The notes under the pieces are model-generated. The model worked only from the letters and a program-made list of their open reading frames with translations, searched no databases and had not been told where the DNA came from. A stretch of DNA of 10,000 nucleotides from Liolophura sinensis. Its lineage: Eukaryota > Mollusca > Polyplacophora > Chitonida > Chitonidae. The translations under genes and the position numbers were made by a program. Below, piece after piece: positions 7,081-10,000 of this stretch. Each line of letters opens with the position of its first letter. Position 1 is the first letter of the stretch. The stretch lies in assembly GCF_032854445.1 (NCBI RefSeq), contig NW_027018549.1, positions 1 through 10,000 of the forward strand. Reading direction: 5' to 3'.

Positions 7081-7866
7081 AGTGAGGGACATGGGAATGA
7101 TATGGAAATTGGGGTTTCTGGCGAGTCTGTTCCTTTCAGTCAACAAAATAAAGGGACTTTGGATAACTCTGCTGCTGACAACGAGGAAGCTGGAGATTGG
7201 CAAGTTGTCACTAACTCCATGTCCTCCAGCAAAAAGATTCGAAATAAGCGCATTGATACTACAAATAAGGTCAGGAAGTTAAGCGAATCGCCAGTAGTAG
7301 GTTGGCCCCAGAGCCTTTGCGAGGCATCTCAGACGTCAAATAGCCCGGAGTGGGTTGTCGGTATGAGTCAAATCTCAAATTCCTCCTCACCCCCTAGATC
7401 GTCAGAAATTTCGAATACTACGCCATCCTGCATTAAGGAGACGCAATCCAGTGGCGTGACGCCCTCCAAAGGTGCACTTGGTAAGAGCCCGTCCTTATGG
7501 GGTAGCACGTTCAGCCCTGACCCGTCTACAATGTCACAGTCAGACACTAGAGATATAGCAGATTGCCTTGATCCTCAGGGAAGCTCTCAGCAATCTGATA
7601 TGTCTAGGGCTGGTGGAGAATCCAATATGGAGGAATCTCTTTCGGAAATGGATGCACCCGAAGACTTGCCTGCCTATACCAATGAAAAGGGTGAGGTCTT
7701 GGTACCTGTCTCAACATCCCTAGGGTCGTATTATCGCACATTGCGACGCGGTTCTAAAGTTGGCAAGGTTAAAAAGCAGAGGAAGTTGATAATGTTGTCA
7801 CAGGAGGATTTTGCTGAGCGTAGGGCAGCGATGTATAAGAAGTCCAGAAAAAAAAAGAATAAATAA

Positions 7867-7897
7867 ATTTGATGGTAATATAATAAATATAATAATA
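7867..7897 (+). other. 31-bp AT-rich ORF1/ORF2 spacer
   Basis: Between the ORF1 stop (7864-7866) and the ORF2 ATG is an AT-rich string with a three-codon mini-frame (ATG 7872, TAA 7881-7883). ORF2 is in the next frame (+1 relative to ORF1), so ORF2 would need re-initiation or internal entry. The ORF2 ATG has a strong context (A at -3, G at +4). Confidence 0.6.
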
Positions 7898-7912
7898 ATG
7901 GCTACTACAAAG

Positions 7913-8545
7913 ATCTTACAGTGGAACTGTAGAGGATTGAGGTGTAACCTCGCAGAGCTCCAGATGTTAGCTCAAGACGTCAATCCTGTAGCTTTTAGCT
8001 TGCAGGAAACTCTGATGACTGATCCTAGTTATCAATGTCGAGGTTATGTATCTCATCACGCTGTTGCCACGTCTACGAATGGAAAGGCATCAGGGGGTTC
8101 TTCTCTTTTGATTAGGCAGGCTGTAATACACAATAGAATGGCACTGAACACCGATTTGCAGGCAGTGGCAGTGAGTATCACCCTGGGTAGAGTATTAACA
8201 ATCTGTTCTATTTATATACCACCTTCTTCTACTCTTCACCATCAAGAGCTGCAAAATTTATATGATCAATTACCTCAACCGTGTCTTCTTTTGGGTGACT
8301 TTAATGCCCATAGTGTTCTCTGGGGTGACTCTAAACGTAACAAGAAGGGCTCTGTATTGAAAGATTTTATATCTAATAACTCTCTAAGCGTCTTAAATGA
8401 TGGCACACATACTTACCTTCATCCTGCAAAGGGCATTTATTCGGTCCTTGATTTAGCTCTGGCTGATGCAGGGCTAAGATCGGAATTCAGCTGGAGAGTC
8501 CATGATGATCTGTGCGGAAGCGACCACTTCCCCACCATACTTACC
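7913..8545 (+). other. Apurinic-like (EEP) endonuclease domain of ORF2
   Basis: The fold runs from ILQWNCRGL to GSDHFPTILTL. The Asn, Glu, Asp-x-Asn-x-His and terminal Ser-Asp-His residues expected of the exonuclease/endonuclease/phosphatase family are all seen in order and at normal spacing. No stop or frameshift lies in this domain. Confidence 0.92.
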
Positions 8546-8953
8546 CTTGGGGAGCCGGTATCTTCCTCCCTTCCACGCTTTAATTATGATAAAGCAGACT
8601 GGCCCCGCTTTGCTGTTCTGTGTGGTGAAACACTTACTAGCGACCTTTTTCTTGATGCAGTTGATCCTATCCAGTTATTCTCGGATCAGCTAATCGATGT
8701 AGCCTCCAAATGTATCCCGAAATCTTGTGCGGTTCCCCGTATTAAGAAACCGTGGTTCACGGAGGACTGTAAACGAGCTAGGCGTTTCAGGAAACGTGCT
8801 GAGCGCGTGTACCGATGTAGACCATCCCCCGGTAATTTAGACGATGTTAGGCGTACTGGAGCTAAAGCCCGTAAGACTATCAAACAGTCCAAACGTGACT
8901 CTTGGAAACGTTATGTTTCTAAGATTAATCATCGTACCCCTATGTCAAAAGTC

Positions 8954-8956
8954 TAG
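8954..8956 (+). other. First premature stop (TAG) in LINE ORF2
   Basis: Falls between the endonuclease and RT domains, within ...PMSKV|stop|NMIQRIKGKG.... The frame continues without shift on the far side with typical LINE linker sequence. One base away from a Trp codon. Confidence 0.85.
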
Positions 8957-9112
8957 AATATGATCCAACGCATCAAAGGCAAGGGATCCAATGTCACTGT
9001 CAATCATCTTAAAGGCGGGAATAATTCTTTGACAGAAAAACTTGACATAGCCAATAGGTTGGGCGCTTCTTTTGCGCACCATTCGTCTTCAGATAATTAC
9101 TTGCCTCAGTTC

Positions 9113-9115
9113 TAG
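9113..9115 (+). other. Second premature stop (TAG) in LINE ORF2
   Basis: Follows DNYLPQF. The same frame reopens immediately and leads into the RT domain. With the stop at 8954 it isolates the RT from the endonuclease. Confidence 0.85.
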
Positions 9116-9199
9116 CGTAACAAGGAACAGACCGAGGCAAGTCCTCTTGATTTTACATCCTCAAATGAAGAATCCTACAATGCTACATTTTCTCTACAT

Positions 9200-10000
9200 G
9201 AACTATCCGCATCCCTTAGCAAGGACCATGGCTCAAATCCAGGGCCAGATGATATCCACTATCAGCTTTTACGACACCTTCCAGAATCTTCCTTGAGGGT
9301 GCTTCTTGGAATTTTTAATACCATTTGGATTTCCGGGAATTTTCCTGCCTCATGGCAAAACGCTATTATTGTCCCCATCCCAAATCCCGGAAAGGATTCT
9401 ACCGATCCAAATAACTATCGTCCTATTTCCTTAACCAGTTGTGTATGCAAGACCATGGAGAGGATGATTAACGATCGCTTGGTTTTGTTTTTGGAGACAA
9501 ATGAGTTGATAAGCGAAATTCAATGTGGATTTCGAAAGAATCCCAGTACTGTTGATCACCTTGTTCGTCTAGAATGCTTTATTAAGAACGGTATCGTTAA
9601 TCGTGACCATGTCGTATCTGTCTTTTTTGATCTGGAAAAGGCATATGACACTACTTGGAAATATGGCATTATGAAGGATATGCATGGAGGTCGGCTTCCT
9701 GACATTATTCGTAAATTCTTAGACCATCGTCACTTCCAAGTTCGGGTTGGGGCTACCCTATCTGACTACTTTGAACAAGACCAGGGGGTTCCTCAAGGCA
9801 GCGTTTTATCACTTACTCTCTTTAGCATTAAGATTAATAGCCTTGCCAGAGTTTTATCTCCTAGTATGAATGCGTCCCTTTTTGTGGACGATCTTGGTAT
9901 CTCTTGTCGAGGCAAGGGTATGCACACTATTGAGAGACAGCTGCAGATTTGCCTTAACAAAATCCATGCCTGGGCACTGGAGAACGGATTTAAGTTCTCC
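9200..10000 (+). other. Reverse transcriptase domain of ORF2 (RVT_1 type, partial)
   Basis: Visible are the N-terminal RT region (DHGSNPGPDDIHYQLL), fingers motif NYRPISL, GFRKNPSTVDHL, palm motif A (FFDLEKAYD, D codon at 9629-9631), motif B (QGVPQGSVLS, 9782-9811), motif C (FVDD, 9881-9892) and the start of motif D. The Tyr usual in the YxDD box is Phe here, as in several non-LTR groups. The thumb and anything after it are cut off at 10000. Confidence 0.92.

Larger units (their letters stand above)
6346..7866 (+). pseudogene. LINE ORF1: nucleic-acid-binding, zinc-knuckle protein, one in-frame stop
   Basis: ORF1 protein of the LINE, expected to coat the element RNA and act as chaperone in the ribonucleoprotein. 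It starts at ATG 6346 (A at -3; in-frame TAG upstream at 6325) and ends at TAA 7864-7866, about 506 codons. An in-frame TGA at 6811-6813 (codon 156) interrupts it; the frame is otherwise open. Residues about 15-155 look like the folded, RNA-recognition-like N-terminal part of such proteins. Two CCHC knuckles follow: C164-X2-C-X4-H-X4-C177 and C183-X2-C-X4-H-X4-C196. A D/N-rich acidic tract covers about 199-245. GDWQVV lies at about 282-287, then a Ser-rich linker, and the basic tail KKSRKKKNK ends the protein. The stop sits just before the knuckles, so a truncated product would lack them. TGA differs by one base from a Trp codon. Translation of a 254-codon piece from 7102 is unlikely to be a separate gene. 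Confidence 0.85.
6148..10000 (+). mobile_element. Non-LTR retrotransposon (LINE), I/Nimb-like, 3' part beyond the window
   Basis: A two-ORF LINE in the same orientation as the SLC5-like exon. Order: 5' leader (somewhere after 6147, to 6345), ORF1 with two zinc knuckles (6346-7866), 31-bp spacer, ORF2 with endonuclease then reverse transcriptase (7898 onward). No long terminal repeats, protease or integrase are present, which excludes LTR elements. The GDWQVV-like motif and basic tail of ORF1, the WNCRG endonuclease start, and the QGVPQGS...LFSIKIN and FVDD reverse-transcriptase motifs recall I/Nimb-group elements; the clade call is from memory of family motifs and is tentative. Three in-frame stops make this copy probably non-autonomous. 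The 3' end, any RNase H domain and the tail lie past 10000. The exact 5' end is uncertain. Confidence 0.88.
7898..10000 (+). pseudogene. LINE ORF2: endonuclease-reverse transcriptase, two in-frame stops, truncated by window edge
   Basis: Polyprotein for target-primed reverse transcription: the endonuclease nicks host DNA and the RT copies element RNA from the nick. ATG 7898 is chosen because the endonuclease motif WNCRG follows at once; an upstream in-frame ATG (7811) lies inside ORF1. Endonuclease residues: N10, E37 (LQET), D134/N136/H138 (GDFNAH), D185 (SVLD), D209/H210 (GSDH). The linker holds a basic region to about residue 350. TAG stops at 8954-8956 (codon 353) and 9113-9115 (codon 406) break the frame. 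It then stays open from 9116 to the edge, 295 codons. RT motifs: NYRPISL (506-512), GFRKN (544), FFDLEKAYD with catalytic D578, QGVPQGS (629-635), FVDD with D664/D665, and WALENGFKFS at the edge. All catalytic residues of both visible domains are present. Any RNase H or C-terminal part is outside. Confidence 0.9.

Noticed and set aside
6880-7203. Minus-strand isoleucine-rich open frame as a membrane protein
   Set aside because: Antisense of the GAT/AAT tract in ORF1. Hydrophobicity is a by-product of ATC/ATT codons.
9072-9296. 74-codon open frame overlapping ORF2
   Set aside because: Different frame within the LINE coding sequence and no domain. It is a shadow of ORF2.
6346-10000. Retrovirus-like or LTR element
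   Set aside because: An apurinic-like endonuclease precedes the RT, and there is no protease, integrase, envelope or LTR. The arrangement is non-LTR.

Overview
The window looks like nuclear DNA of a marine mollusc, most likely a bivalve. It is AT-rich and gene-poor, with one spliced metazoan-type exon, several minisatellites, a tRNA-derived SINE of a type I recognise from bivalve and gastropod genomes, and a non-LTR retrotransposon (LINE). There is no bacterial gene arrangement, operon, CRISPR array or structural RNA gene. The species is not determinable from sequence alone.

Layout: 1-1131 is a 22-bp minisatellite with a perfect internal 396-bp-offset duplication. 1132-2090 is unique non-coding DNA. 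About 2090-2439 is a second, unrelated 22-bp minisatellite. 2779-3123 is the first coding exon (115 codons) of an SLC5-family sodium-coupled solute symporter of the SLC5A5/6/8/12 branch, closed by a consensus splice donor. No further exon of it is visible, so everything from 3124 on is probably its first intron. In that stretch lie a 31-bp minisatellite (3583-about 3890) and a large 38/39-bp minisatellite (about 4040-6147). The latter was invaded on the minus strand by a SINE and then tandemly duplicated with the SINE inside (576-bp offset, about 605 bp identical).

From about 6150 to the right edge is a sense-oriented LINE cut off by the window. Its ORF1 (6346-7866) has an RNA-binding-type N-terminal region, two CCHC zinc knuckles, a D/N-rich acidic tract and a basic tail. 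ORF2 (7898 to beyond 10000) has an apurinic-like endonuclease followed by a reverse transcriptase with its catalytic motifs intact. It most resembles the I/Nimb group. ORF1 carries one in-frame stop and ORF2 carries two, but no frameshift was found over 3.6 kb, so this is a young, recently disabled copy, or the stops are allelic or sequencing differences.

The ORF1 product would bind the element RNA, and the ORF2 endonuclease/RT would nick the target and copy that RNA into DNA. SINEs such as the one here move using LINE machinery, though nothing shows that this LINE mobilises this SINE. The least expected structural signal is a 35-nt, nearly perfect, GC-rich inverted repeat centred exactly on the ORF1 start codon.
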